A stretch of 64,000 nucleotides of DNA from Russula earlei (lineage: Eukaryota; Basidiomycota; Agaricomycetes; Russulales; Russulaceae): NCBI GenBank assembly GCA_025769875.1, contig JAGFNK010000247.1, positions 1 to 64,000 on the forward strand, given 5' to 3'. Positions 20,504 to 31,870 of this stretch are shown in pieces. Each line of letters begins with the position of its first letter. Within the stretch, counting starts at the first letter, position 1. Made by a program: the position numbers and the translations under genes. A model generated the notes under the pieces. The model saw only the letters and a program-made list of their open reading frames with translations, did not search any database and was not told the origin of the DNA.

Positions 20504-23500
20504 ATGACGAACATTGGATCATTCCTTTCTCAAAATGCCGACTCGCGGTCGCTGGCGCCCGCCGCCGTTGGCATTCAGGTGCTCTTGATGACAGGTGTTT
20601 CGGTGCGTCTATCTATGCCTTCAGCTTCGTGTCATCGTCGCCCACATCATACCCCCGGCGTTTAGGCGGCCACCATCATTTTATTTAACGTCCTTCGCCC
20701 AAACAATAAAGTGAGTGGGTTCACCACGTTGTCTACTCACGCCTCAAAACTACGTTTGCGTTAGGTCGTTTATGAGCCCAAATTAAAGTTCCCCGACGGG
20801 AACAAGCAACCCCCGCAGATTTCTTCTGGCGTGTTCGGATGGATATCCCCCCTCATTCATACAAAGGAGCCAGAGCTCATTGACAAACTTGGCCTCGATG
20901 CAGCGACTTTCCTTCGCTTCCTTCGGATGATGCGAACCATTTTCTCCTTAGTGGCTGCTTTAACCTGCGCCATTCTCATCCCAATCAACCTCACGTACAA
21001 CCTCAAAAATGTTCCCAAGGAATCTCGCGACACACTTTCGATGCTCACTATCCGTGACGTCGGTGGCAATATCCTCTGGGCTCACGTCGGCATGGTTTAT
21101 GTTATTACTGGCGTTGTCATAGTCGTCATATGGTTTCACTGGACGGCCATGGTGCGCCTTCGCAAACAGTTCTTCCGTTCTCCGGAATACGCCCTCTCTT
21201 TCTATGCGCGCACCCTGATTGTCAGGCGTGTGCCGAAGAAGCTCCAGTCTGATGAAGGCATCAAGGCCATCTTCGATTCCGTTCAGGTTCCATATCCGAC
21301 CACCGCCGTGCACATCGGACGTCATGTGGGGAAACTCCACGAAATGATCCAGAACCATAACGAGGCCGTTAGCCAATTTGAACGGGTGTTGGTGCGATAT
21401 TTGAAGGATGGAAAGACTGGCAAGAAGCGACCTACCATTCGCCTTGGCGGCTTCATGGGAATCGGCGGCGTCAAGAGAGATGCGATTGATTATTACACGT
21501 GCGTGGTTTCGGCCAATCTCTCCCGCTTTTGATGACCGCGTGAAAAGTGAAAAGTTGAAGCGGACCGAACTAGCCGTCGAGGCGTACAGAGCCCAAATCG
21601 ACACTCGCAAGCCAGAGAACTATGGCTTTGCGTCCATGGCTGCCGTCCCATACGCCCACATCGTCGCCCAGCTGTTGGAGCGCAAGCGCCCCAAAGGTAC
21701 AGAGATCAACCTTGCCCCCAATCCCAAAGATATCGTCAGTAAAATCATCCATGCTTCTCTCCGTGTTTATGCCCATCGTCGTCTTCAGATCTGGGAAAAC
21801 TTGAACAAGTCGCCTGCCGAGCTAGTTCGCAAGAAAACGACGGGTTGGTTCATACTCTGCGTCTTTGCCTTCCTCAACACCGTTCCACTCTTCGTGCTTT
21901 CCATTCTTGCCAACTTGTCTTCCGTGCGTGCTTTTCCCTTTTGCCAGATTTCCTCCTTATCACATGTGCAAAGATTGCTAGCTTTGTTCCATTCCTCGAA
22001 TCCTGGGCTCATTCCTCCCCGACTTCTTTCAACTTCGTCTCTGGTATACTCCCTCCTGCTGTGTCCGCATTTTTTGGTTTCTTCTTGCCCATCGTGATGC
22101 GCTGGCTCTCGAGATACCAGGGCGCTTTGACGCATTCCCGCTTGGACCGCGCAGTCGTGGCGCGATATTTTGCCTTCTTGGTGATCTCGCAGCTGATCAT
22201 ATTCACTCTCATCGGCATTGGCTTCAGTGCGTGTGGGATCCCTCTATCGTATAGTGGATGCTTATCCTGGCCACAGACTCTGTAACGGAAATTATCAAGC
22301 AGATTGGGCAGCACAAGAGTTTCCAAGAAATCTTGAATAATATTGACAGTATGGCTGGTTGAGACCGCTGAATTTGCCTGGGTGCTCATACGTATATGTA
22401 GAACTCCCTGCGAAAATCAACCAGACGTACATCAATCAGGCTTCTTTTTGGCTGACATTCTTCCCGTAGGTTTTCTCCCTTCCATTGATCTCATGATGCT
22501 GAGAGGCAAAATTAGATTGCGAGGTTTCCTTGCTATCTTCGACCTTGCACAGATTCTCAATCTCTTGTGGATATCATTCAAGACGCGGTACGTGGACGTT
22601 TACTCTCTGACGGTTTGTTTACCTAGTGTTCGCGCAATTAGCATACTGGGACGTACCCCTCGAGATTATCGAGAGTATACGCTACCGCCTGATTTTGAAT
22701 ACGCGATCTATTAGTATGTATTCCTCCCTATTGTATGATGGTTGGAGGGTCTGACTTTGTGCCTATTTGAAGCTCTCTTGTTGTAAGATATCCTACGCTA
22801 GGCGCTCAATCCTTGTTCTGACATGGTATACAGCTCTTCATGGGCACTATTGGCCTTGTTTTTGCCCCCCTGGCCCCTCTGGTCGCTGTCGGGGCCGCCC
22901 TCGTGATGTGGATCAATTCTTGGGTGTACAAGTATCAGTTAATGTTTTGTTACGTCTCGAAGGTTGAGACTGGTGGCGTAAGGTCTTTGTCTTTTCGATC
23001 ATCGATAGTCATATTGACTTCTTCTAGCGCCTATGGAACCCAATTATCAATCGTATTCTCGTCTCCTTATTGTTGATGCAGGCACTTATGTTATTGAGTG
23101 CGTTTCAGCCCCCTCTTGACCTAGATGATCCCGTTTCACGAGTATCTCATTAGCAATGGGCCTGCAATATGGATGGAAGTCATTCGCATGGGTTGCCGGT
23201 ATCCCACCCTTCATCATTGTGATATTGTTCAAGGTCTACATCAATCGGGTGTTCGCTCGTCCGTTCAAGTACTACGTCCCAACGGAGTCTGAGCTTCGCA
23301 ATGCCCAAGTACACTCCCATCGCGGTGACATCAAGGGAAATCGCCTCGAGAAGCGCTTTGGCCATCCTGCGTTGCATGAAGACCTTTTCACTCCCATGCT
23401 GCATGCTAACATGATGCCACTCCTTGCTCAAGTATATAGCGGACGCTTGTCCACTGAACAAACCAAGTTGAGGGAGTACGGCGGCCAACAAATGGACGCG

Positions 23501-23956
23501 AGTATACTCCCCGGTGGCATCCGGATTGCAGGCATTGACGAGAATGACCTGGAGTACGATCCTGCACTATACCGACGCGACCGTGGCGAACTCGATTGGG
23601 ATCAAAGGTCCATCGCGACGGCATTGGACTCGACAGCGGGATTCTCCACAAATGGCCGGAACTCGCCTGCACCGACGCTCCCTGGATACGGCAGATACCT
23701 TGCTCATGGACCTGGTGCAGACAGCGAGATTGAGCTCGCGCGCTTCAACCCAGACCAGCAGCCATTACTTCCCACGACGCTTATCCCTGGCTCTGGACAA
23801 AGCACACACAACTTACCCGGCTATTCACCATCACCACCGAATCCGGCCCCAGGAACAACACAATATCCGCCGCCGCCGGGAACCCCGTATCATTCACCGA
23901 ACTCTAGCGGCGATGGATACCGCGAGGCCCCGATTCACCGGTATTCCAGGCAGTAG
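20504..23956 (+). CDS. CSC1/OSCA-like (DUF221, RSN1 7TM) calcium-permeable stress-gated channel
   Basis: Fourteen exons give 919 residues with every phase consistent: 20504-20602, 20666-20710, 20765-21498, 21548-21734, 21789-21923, 21974-22226, 22277-22348, 22402-22465, 22516-22587, 22642-22713, 22773-22782, 22834-22977, 23028-23097, 23154-23956. The order of domains is an N-terminal membrane segment, two further helices, the cytosolic RRM-like domain (YARTLIVRRVPKK onward), then the 7TM pore region beginning NPKDIIWENL and including LRGFLAIFDLAQILNLLW and VFAPLAPLVAVGAA. A Pro-rich hydrophilic tail follows. Family members are osmosensitive cation channels of the plasma or vacuolar membrane. 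Exon 11 is a 10-bp microexon that is needed to keep frame. Length is normal for the family. Confidence 0.9.
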
Positions 23957-24386
23957 TCATCGGGATATAACCCAGGACGTAATTCGCCAGGGCCGAACGC
24001 AGCCGGCTGGGGCACCAACCGCCGTTGATGTGGAGCTGTATATATTAACGTCTGCCCTTTCTTGTGCTAACACTAACTTGGTCTTCATGCGAAATCTCTT
24101 ACCTATATTCATCATTTGCATCTCTGTAATAGCCGGTCATCCATATGTTCACGGACAACCATTTTCTCCGCCACACGTTCATTCGAATGGACTAGATATA
24201 TAACGGACTGAGCAATGCGTTATATCATTGGGCATTGTTGCTTTACGGTGCACGCAGCGATGCTGCAGGGCAGATATTACTTGTAAAAGATGGGATCTGC
24301 CTGCTGATAATGTGTCGATCGATTATCTATAGAAAAAATGCCTTAATTCACCCTCTGGAATCAAAATGCATGCATATGAGATAAGT
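23957..24386. other. Convergent 3' spacer
   Basis: Lies between the 3' ends of the CSC1-like gene (+) and the mitochondrial-like gene (-). No gene is seen. Confidence 0.4.
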
Positions 24387-25890
24387 TTAGTAGTTGCCAC
24401 CGACGAGTCGCCAGAGTCGCTCGCGAATCGTCCGCTCCTTCCCTCGCCGTTCAGCCTCCTCGTCAAGCTTTTCTGCCTCAGTCGGCGGAGGCAGCAGTGG
24501 GGGCTCTCCGGTGGGCTCGGGAAGGGGCGTCCGTGCGTTCTGGCGGGCGAGATGGAGGATGCGGTCCCGGCGGGACATTGTTGAGCCCACAGATGCTCTT
24601 GTGCATTCCATTCCGGTGGGCTTGGTTGTGGGCGTAGCAACGTCGGGATCGGGATCGGCAGCATCGGCGGTGATCGCAGTAAAAAGATCGGAATTGAGAT
24701 CGTCGGGTGCGGCGGCGACGACGGGGGTGTCGCTTTTAGGAACAGGTGAGGCAGCAGATCCAGGTCGCTGTGTCAGACGGATGGATGGGAGGATTGGCGT
24801 CCATTCGAGACTCGGACGGGCTTCCTCCGCTTGGGCTCGGGTCTTGGACGCTGCTGATTCCGTCCCCGTCCCGGGCTCAGCGAGGGCTTCCGTTGGCGAC
24901 ATCGCGGCCGCGTCCGTGGGCGGGTTCCCGAGTGCGTTCTGCGGCGCGAAATCTCGCCACTTTGTGCGAGCACGGAGGAGATTCGGCGTGTGGGAACCAC
25001 GCGCGGATTCGGGTGAGAAGCCGTCAAAGGCGAGCCAGGTAGTGGCAAAGGCGGGCAAGTCGTCCCCCTTCGGGAGGGAGGCGGAGCGCGACCGCCTGCG
25101 TTGGAAAACCTCACCTGGACCACGAGAGTCTGTGGAGGGGTTCGGGGGGAAAAGAACGGTAGAGTTCCTTTGTTATCAGAGGAGCGCGTAAGGGGCGGAA
25201 GGGGGGAGGGGGAGGGGACGTACACGCCAATCCGACGCGCACGTCCACGTTCTTGTAGCCTTTGGGTGGATCACCGGCATCTTTGGGTGCCTCGGTCTCC
25301 GTGTCGGGGGCCAAGGCGCGAGGCGCATCGTCGTCTTCGGTCGTGGACAATCCCAGTCCACGCATCATGTGCTCGATGCCGACATTGCCGTCGCCCCTGG
25401 GCAGGTCCGGGACGCGGAAGCTGATCCGCTCTGACGTGTCCAGGAGGCGCTCGCGCACGGCCGGGTCGTCGTACACGAGCCAGAAGTACGGTTGGAAGAG
25501 GTTGACGCTGTCGGGGTCCTGTTGTCTATGAATGAGCGCGAACGGTGGGAGGGGGGCAACGCGACGGCGGCATCGACGAACTCTGGGAAAGACGACCTCT
25601 TTCGCGCGGCCGCACTTGTCTTGCACCGCCCTGGCTATCGCCAGCCCCTCTGCGGAGGAGCGCATCCCGTGCCACGGATACACGAACATGCATGTCGGGT
25701 TCGGCGTCCGCCCCTCTTGATGATGCCCCGTCGTCTCGTCGGGCGTTGGCGCTGGCGCCGCCGCCGGGCTGCTCGGTTGTTCCGCGGCGGAAAGGGAGGA
25801 GTCGACGGTGGCGGTGGCGGTGGGTGCTACGGTGGAAAGTGCGCGAGGATGAAGCAAAAGTCTGTGAGCTGCTGTGATTGACCTTAACAT
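24387..25890 (-). CDS. Unknown protein with probable mitochondrial presequence
   Basis: Three exons on the minus strand, 25582-25890, 25224-25518 and 24387-25129, give 448 residues; phases agree and the second intron starts GTACGT. I do not recognise a family with confidence. The N-terminus (MLRSITAAHRLLLHPRALST) lacks acidic residues and is Arg-rich, like a mitochondrial targeting peptide. A compact, probably conserved core follows: CMFVYPWHGMRSSAEGLAIA, then VVFPRDPDSVNLFQPYFWLV, which becomes continuous only after splicing. The second half is Pro/Ala/Thr-rich and low complexity, with an RDRILHLARQNAR helix and a basic C-terminus. It could be a fungal mitochondrial ribosome- or expression-related protein, but this is a guess. 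It converges with the CSC1-like gene. Confidence 0.65.
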
Positions 25891-27643
25891 GGCTGAGTCG
25901 AATGAGGAAAGGCCGTTTGGCAAATAAGGCACCAAAAGGGGCAATTGTCTCTCATCCCCCCAAACCACACGGTTTAACCACCCAGTTAATGTCTTGGTAG
26001 TTGCTGACACCAGCGCCTTTTGAAGACGTCAGTTGCAATTGCCAGAGACCGCAGTGCTAGCATTAACCAACTCTCGAGACAGGTAGCATGTGAGAATTCC
26101 TACACGCTCAACCCTATCCTCGCATTCTCCTCTCCTCTCCACTTGTCGTTCTTGCCATCCCCGCGGCTACCCACGCATCGCCTCTTAGCCAAACTACACC
26201 ACGTCTTGTCTCTCGACCAAATCCGCGGCCCCTCCTGTTGGTGGTGGTACAAATAATGTCCCAAAGCGACCCTAAGGAATGCAGATCGCTGTGGGACATT
26301 ATTTGTACCATCACCATCTTGCTATGCACATGGGTCTCCGTACATCCCAGGTCCTCACAAGACGTGGCCAAGGGTCACAGTCCGACGCCTTGGGACTCAT
26401 GCTTGCTGCACTTGGGCCAGAAATGACGATTGCTTAGGCGTTGAGTCCTAAACACTGATGGCAATGATCAATAGTGACAATTAGACGCAGAAGATGAGTA
26501 GACGACAGCTCACGAATTATGGGAGGATTCATGGAGTATGAAGGAAACACGCCTGTCCGAGTGCTGTTTCCCGAACAGCTGAAATCGTATCCTCTGACGG
26601 GCAATGAAGATTTCTCTCGGTTCGGACATCCGCGGTTGGAAGTTCGGAAAGTGAATCTTGAGGTGCACCCCAAATCCAACTGAATTCGTAGCTTCGATAT
26701 CGTCTGTTCCGTGCTTCGTTTCTTGTATACTCGCACCACCTTGCACGTTCAGGGGTTTGTCCCACCACAGAATGTACATCAAAAAATTAAGGGCTACGAA
26801 TGCAACCGTGATGAGCTCCAGTTCCGTGATGGGTAGGTCCTGGACTCCTCGTGCGATGCACTGCATCACAGATCAGCCGGCTTGCAGGATGACGAGCGCT
26901 TTGGAGGTGTGGCCACTCAGGAAAGCTGGAGAAATCTCGGTTAAAATTTGATGTTGCTGCGTCGACCTTTGGTGGCATTCACTGTATTAGATGGTCGTCG
27001 TCTTCCTCGTTCACAGAGCAAATCCTCTGGCGTGTCGCTTCGGTCCTCCATTATTGTCGTCCCTTCGTTACCGATTCTCTGATATCACCGCTATGGTCTG
27101 CTTCTTTGTGGTAATTACTCGGCCGATGGGTGTTGCTTGTACTAGATCGCTTCGTACTATGTTGTACATCTATGACATGTCCTGTCATCATGTCATCAAT
27201 GACAAGGCATCGGCGCATCGTATTCAATAGCGTCTACTACCTATCGATACTTGACTGTTGCGAGCATTGTTGTGTACCGGGTCACCTTGGATACTAGAAT
27301 GCAAACAGTAAGTTTTTCTGTGCAAGGATATAACAGTCAAGTACTCGAGCTCAGGATCTGCGCGCTCCGGCGCAGACGCTGATGTGAGTTGCTAGTTTCC
27401 ACGATGTGTGTTCCATCCTTGCACAGTGTGCCCTCTTTGCAAGTTCTACCAGCATACGCCATTCTCGTTACCATCTACCTGTCTTCACCCTCTTCGTACA
27501 GAAAATACACCAAAGCGACATGTGAGAGTAAGGAGAGTTGTACGTGAACGATCATCCGCGGTCACACGGACCGCGACTGTTCACCATCCGGTCGACTGAC
27601 TGACAGGCGCCTCCCCCGCCGAGGCTGTCTCAGTCCTAAATGA
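25891..27643. other. Intergenic region with a strong hairpin
   Basis: About 1.75 kb between the divergent unknown gene (-) and polymerase gene (+). It contains the hairpin at 26240-26315. Short overlapping frames (for example 26510-26869 minus) have no recognisable features. It probably includes both promoters; no RNA gene was recognised. Confidence 0.4.
26240..26315. repeat. Hairpin with 24-bp arms (MITE-like)
   Basis: The left arm 26240-26263 and right arm 26292-26315 are reverse complements with one mismatch (core GGTACAAATAATGTCCCA). The pairing extends a few more bases inward (AGCGA/TCGCT), leaving a loop of about 15 bases. It could be a tiny palindromic mobile element, a transcript hairpin, or a protein-binding palindrome. 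Confidence 0.65.
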
Positions 27644-29889
27644 ATGGCGTCAAAGCATGCCCTTTCCCGATCACCCTCGCCTTCAGTAAGAGCTGGATCT
27701 CCACAGCTGCACTCCCCCAAGCGCACAAGAGGCGTACCCGGAATCCTGGCCTCGCACCACATCTTCATCCTGCAAGCCAAGCTTTCTCACGAAGACATAT
27801 CAGAGATGTTTGAACTCGCAGAGAGGGCGGGTGCGGACGTCGTCAGCTCCCCGAACGATGCGGACGTCGTCATTACTGCGATTGCAATGCGCAGACGCCT
27901 CGAGCGTCATCTTGACTGGGACCTCGCAGTCAGTGCCGGGTCTCCCTTCTTCTTGTCCAGACCGTGTTATAATAGTACGTTGACCGGGGGGGGGGGGGTC
28001 CACACAGAAACAAAAATATTTGGTGACGCCCGATTGGCTCCGTGGCTCCGTGGCGCAGGGTCGCCCGCTGCCTTGCGCGGACTACGCAGCCTGTCCAGAG
28101 CTGAAAGAGGCGACCGAAAGAGCGCGTCCACGCAGCGGCCCCCCGCCACCGGAAAAGTCGCCTTCAAAGTCCCGATCGCGGTCTCCCTCCTCGCCATACG
28201 ACCCACCGCCTCGCGCCGCGCGTGCGAACCTCGGTCCTCCCGCGTTCCTGCTGCCCCCGTCCGTCCGTCCGCCTTCGGTCCAGCTCGATCACGCCGCGCG
28301 CCTCTGCTGCTCTCGCGCGTCCCCTCTCGTATGCGTGAACCAGCCGCTGTGCGCCGCCCTTGACGTCTTGAGACGCAGTCGCGCCCTGGAGAGCAACGAA
28401 CGCAGCGCGCTCAGCTATGCCCGAGCTATTGCGGTGAGCACACCCCCGCCCAGCTTTGCGCCGGATGCCGCTTCAGCTTGCATGCTTCGCAGACTATCAA
28501 AGGTGCTCGCTTATGCGTCTTGTGATTTCATATGGCGCGCCCGCTTACCGGGTAGTCAGCGTTCCCGCGAAAAATCACGGCTAGGGAGCGCGGGGAGGTG
28601 CAGAACCTGCCTTACGTTGGCGCGAAGATTTCCAAGATGGTGGGCCCCCCTCCAAGCGACTGAACGTGTTCCGCTCTCATCCATTCGCTTCGGGCAGATC
28701 GACGAATACCTCTTCCATGGACACATACCAGAAGTCGGTACGCCCTCTGTTTTTTCCACCTCTGACCTACGACGATCCGAATGGAGCGGACGACAGAGGA
28801 AGCGAGACGATCGGAACGGTTCGCCGCCCTGTCGTTGTTCAGCACTATCCATGGCATCGGACCGGTCACGGCGCGGCGACTGTACGATCGTGGACTACGT
28901 TCTTTGCGCGACCTCGAGGCTTACTACGAGGTCGACATGGGCTTCAAGCCGGTAGAGAACAGCGACAGCACTGATATGAACATCCGCATTGCACTTGAGT
29001 TGCGAGACGATCTTACACTTACGTGCGTAACCCCGTCGGGGAGGCTTGCTGGGGCGTAACGCTGACGCCCCCACACAGCATCCCTCGCAAGGACGTTGAA
29101 ACTATCCATGCCACGATCGTGGACCATCTGGAGGCCGTGCTGCCAGGTTGTGTCAGCACCATTGTAGGGCGGGTATGTGTTCGTGCTCCTCACATGTCCC
29201 GTCCCGTCGAACTAAATAAACTCTGATAGTTATCGTCGCGGGAAACCCGCCAGCAATGACATTGACATTGTATTTACGCATCCCGACGCAAATTCGACCA
29301 AAGATCTTTGCACACGGCTCGTCGACCGCCTACGATCTGCAGGCTTAGTGACGCACGTCATGCGTGAGTATCATAATCTTTGTTCGGCCCTCCCTCTCGC
29401 CCAACCAATATCGACGCCCGCACGCCCGCAGACCTCTCTGGATTCCATGAACAAAATGTGCTACGCACTGCCCATTGGGACTCCCTCGAGAAGGCACTTA
29501 CTGTGTATCGAACGCCTGGCGACGGCCGATACCGTCGCGTCGACCTCATCTTTGCGCTTCCTGAGACGTACTGGACTGCTGTCGTCGGTTGGACCGGCGG
29601 AACGATGTTTGAGCGGGATCTGAGGTCTGCCGCAAAAGCGGTGTATGTCGGTCTTTGTCTCTAACTCGCCCGATGTTGGCTAATTTCCGGTTTGTGGCCA
29701 GCGGGCTCAAGTTCGATAGCTCTGGAATGTATGTTCAAATTCCCAACGTGCCAGAAATCTGCTGATGCGAGATCCTTCAGTACTCGTCGACGCGATTCCA
29801 AACTCATATATCCGCGCTCTGAAAAGGAAGTGTTTGATATAATCGGCCTTCCTTGGGTCGACCCAACTCTACGCAATACTGATGCCTGA
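27644..29889 (+). CDS. Family-X DNA polymerase (Pol IV/lambda-like) with BRCT domain
   Basis: Eleven exons reconstructed: 27644-27928, 28008-28433, 28493-28502, 28560-28639, 28698-28737, 28797-29022, 29079-~29170, 29230-29363, 29432-29642, 29702-29728, 29781-29889, about 546 residues. An N-terminal BRCT domain (HHIFILQAKLSHEDI to LVTPDWL) is followed by a Pro/Ser-rich linker, the 8-kDa domain (VQNLPYVGAKISKM), a helix-hairpin-helix (IHGIGPVTARRLYDRGL), the palm with catalytic Asp pair (NDIDIVF) and third Asp (RRVDLIF), GWTGGTMFERDLR, and the thumb (SEKEVFDIIGLPWVDPTLR). This is the nuclear gap-filling polymerase of end joining and base-excision repair. Exon 3 is a 10-bp microexon. The exon 7/8 junction, inside the YRRGK active-site loop, does not close with a standard GT donor, so the gene could be slightly defective or use an unusual site. 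Confidence 0.85.
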
Positions 29890-30000
29890 GGCCGGAACAG
29901 CTTATTATATTTTGCTAAGTGATGTTTTCATTGCTATCTTGTGTGTCTGTTTTTACTTTGCCGTGTTGTAATTGGATGAAATACAGTCCCCTAGTCATAG

Positions 30001-31870
30001 TTATGTAAATGCCTGTATACCTGTTATCGCTCTCCCAAGTATGAGAGTGTGAATATCCTGCGGCTGGGTTGAGGAGGGCAAAAGAGATAGCACAAGATAA
30101 TTTTCTCACATAGGTGCCCTCGTACGTGTTCGTGACCTGTAAATTCGCGACGTGCCGCCCGATGTGGTACCTGCGTGGCGCGAGTGAGTGAAAGAGTACG
30201 GCACCGAGCAAACCCTGCCCTGCGCTCACTCATCCGCAGTTGCGTTGCCGCCCAAGATGTCCAGCAGCACGCGGGCATGACCGAGTGCCTTCCCGCAGTT
30301 GTTCCGCTTCACGATGCTGATCATTTCCGGCGTCGCGCGGCCAGCATCCCTCAACCTACCGACGCGCAGGCTTGTCTGCAAGCCGAGGGCGACCTCCGTA
30401 TGCGCGTCCGCGAGCTTCTTCTGCACGAGCTGGAACGACGCGAGTGGCCGATTGAACTGGTGTCGCTCGAGAGCGTACTTCCGGGCCAGCGCGAGACACG
30501 ACTCGAGCGCGCCCATCACGCCCCAGGAGATCCCGTAGCGCGCGCTGTTGAGACAGGAGAAAGCGGCACCGAGGCCCACGGCACCGGGCATCAGGGCGTC
30601 CCCTGGAACGTGGACGTCGTCCATGAATATGGATCCCGTCGTGGAAGCGCGCAACGCAAGCTTGTTGTTGATTCTTGGTGCGGTGAGCCCTTGCAAGCCC
30701 TGTGGTTATGGGGCCTTCAGAAGCCGTGAAGACGTTTGGAAATTTTCGACGTGCCTTCTCGAGGATGAACCCTCGCACTTTACCGTCCCACTTGCACCGG
30801 GCCCAGATGATGAAGACATCGCTGCAATGTTTGATGTGACTGAAAAGGGTGGAACAGGCGGATATCAGGAAGCTTACGCAACGGGGGCATTGGTGATCCA
30901 CGTCTTGCTCCCGCGAATAACAAATCCCCCATCTGTCTCTTCGGCAATTGTGTCCATTCCAGCGGGGTCTGAGCCATGGTTGGGCTCGGTGAGACCCTTC
31001 GAAGAGGTAAACACTGTGTCCAAGCCGTAAAAACAACTGTTGACCAACAAAACATCCGATTAGCTCGCCCTTTGCTGTGAATCGCATCAGCTTTGCATCA
31101 AAGATTGGACGTAAATGTGTATCAACCGAGAGCGGGTAGGTACTTCTGCTTCTGCGCGTCCGTGCCGAATGTGTTGATCGGATGCATGACGAGAGAGGAC
31201 TGTACCGAGGCGGTTGAGCGATAGCCGGAATCAACGCTGTTTGATCTGATCAGAGACCGGCATGGAAGGGCAGCGAAGCCGACGTACCTCTCAATCTCCC
31301 GCGCAATAAGGCCGTAGGAAACATAATTCACACCAGCACATCCGTACCCCTGAATGGTCGGCCCTAATAGACCGATAGCACCCATCGCCGGAAGGACCGA
31401 GTTGTCGAAATCTACCAAAGATGTGACTCCTGCATACGATACGATCTTTGATTCATATGGAGATGACGCACCTTCGGATCGGTGCGCATGGAGAACGCGT
31501 GGTGCGAGATACTCCTGGTGATGCATCAATTAGGCACCGCCGAGCTGTGGATGCGAAACAACATGCTCGACAAAAGTCCCGTGCAGTGTCCCTGCCGTAT
31601 TTTCTAAGTCAGGTGACGATGATGATGCGAGTGTACGCATACCGAATGGTGATTTCTTCTTCAGATAATTGGCTTTCTAGATCCAAAGGGTCCTGGAAAC
31701 AAGGCGGTTGACCTCTTTTGGTCCTGGCAACTTGGCCGCGGACTGACCTCCCAGCGGAATGGAACCCTCTTAGCGGTTTCGTGAAGACGTCTGACTTGGC
31801 CACTCAGAGCACGAGGAAGAGCTCTATGTGCACTGCGAGATTTCAACGTTATGCGAGCTAGGCTGGCCAT
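30001..31870 (-). CDS. GCDH: Glutaryl-CoA dehydrogenase, mitochondrial
   Basis: Twelve exons on the minus strand give 424 residues with all phases matching: 31748-31870, 31643-31692, 31567-31591, 31472-31514, 31288-31411, 31127-31236, 31049-31074, 30878-30996, 30755-30821, 30230-30699, 30110-30170, 30001-30057. An Arg-rich presequence is followed by [68 protein letters not shown] (FAD and substrate site), [13 protein letters not shown] and [20 protein letters not shown] with the catalytic Glu in TYEGT. These are signatures of glutaryl-CoA dehydrogenase, which converts glutaryl-CoA to crotonyl-CoA in lysine and tryptophan breakdown using FAD. Two introns use GC instead of GT at the donor. Its stop codon lies only 111 bp from that of the convergent polymerase gene. 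Confidence 0.9.

Noticed and set aside
31515..31591. Apparent frameshift in glutaryl-CoA dehydrogenase
   Set aside because: A GC-AG intron (GCATGT...CACCAG) restores both phase and conserved sequence, so no indel is needed.
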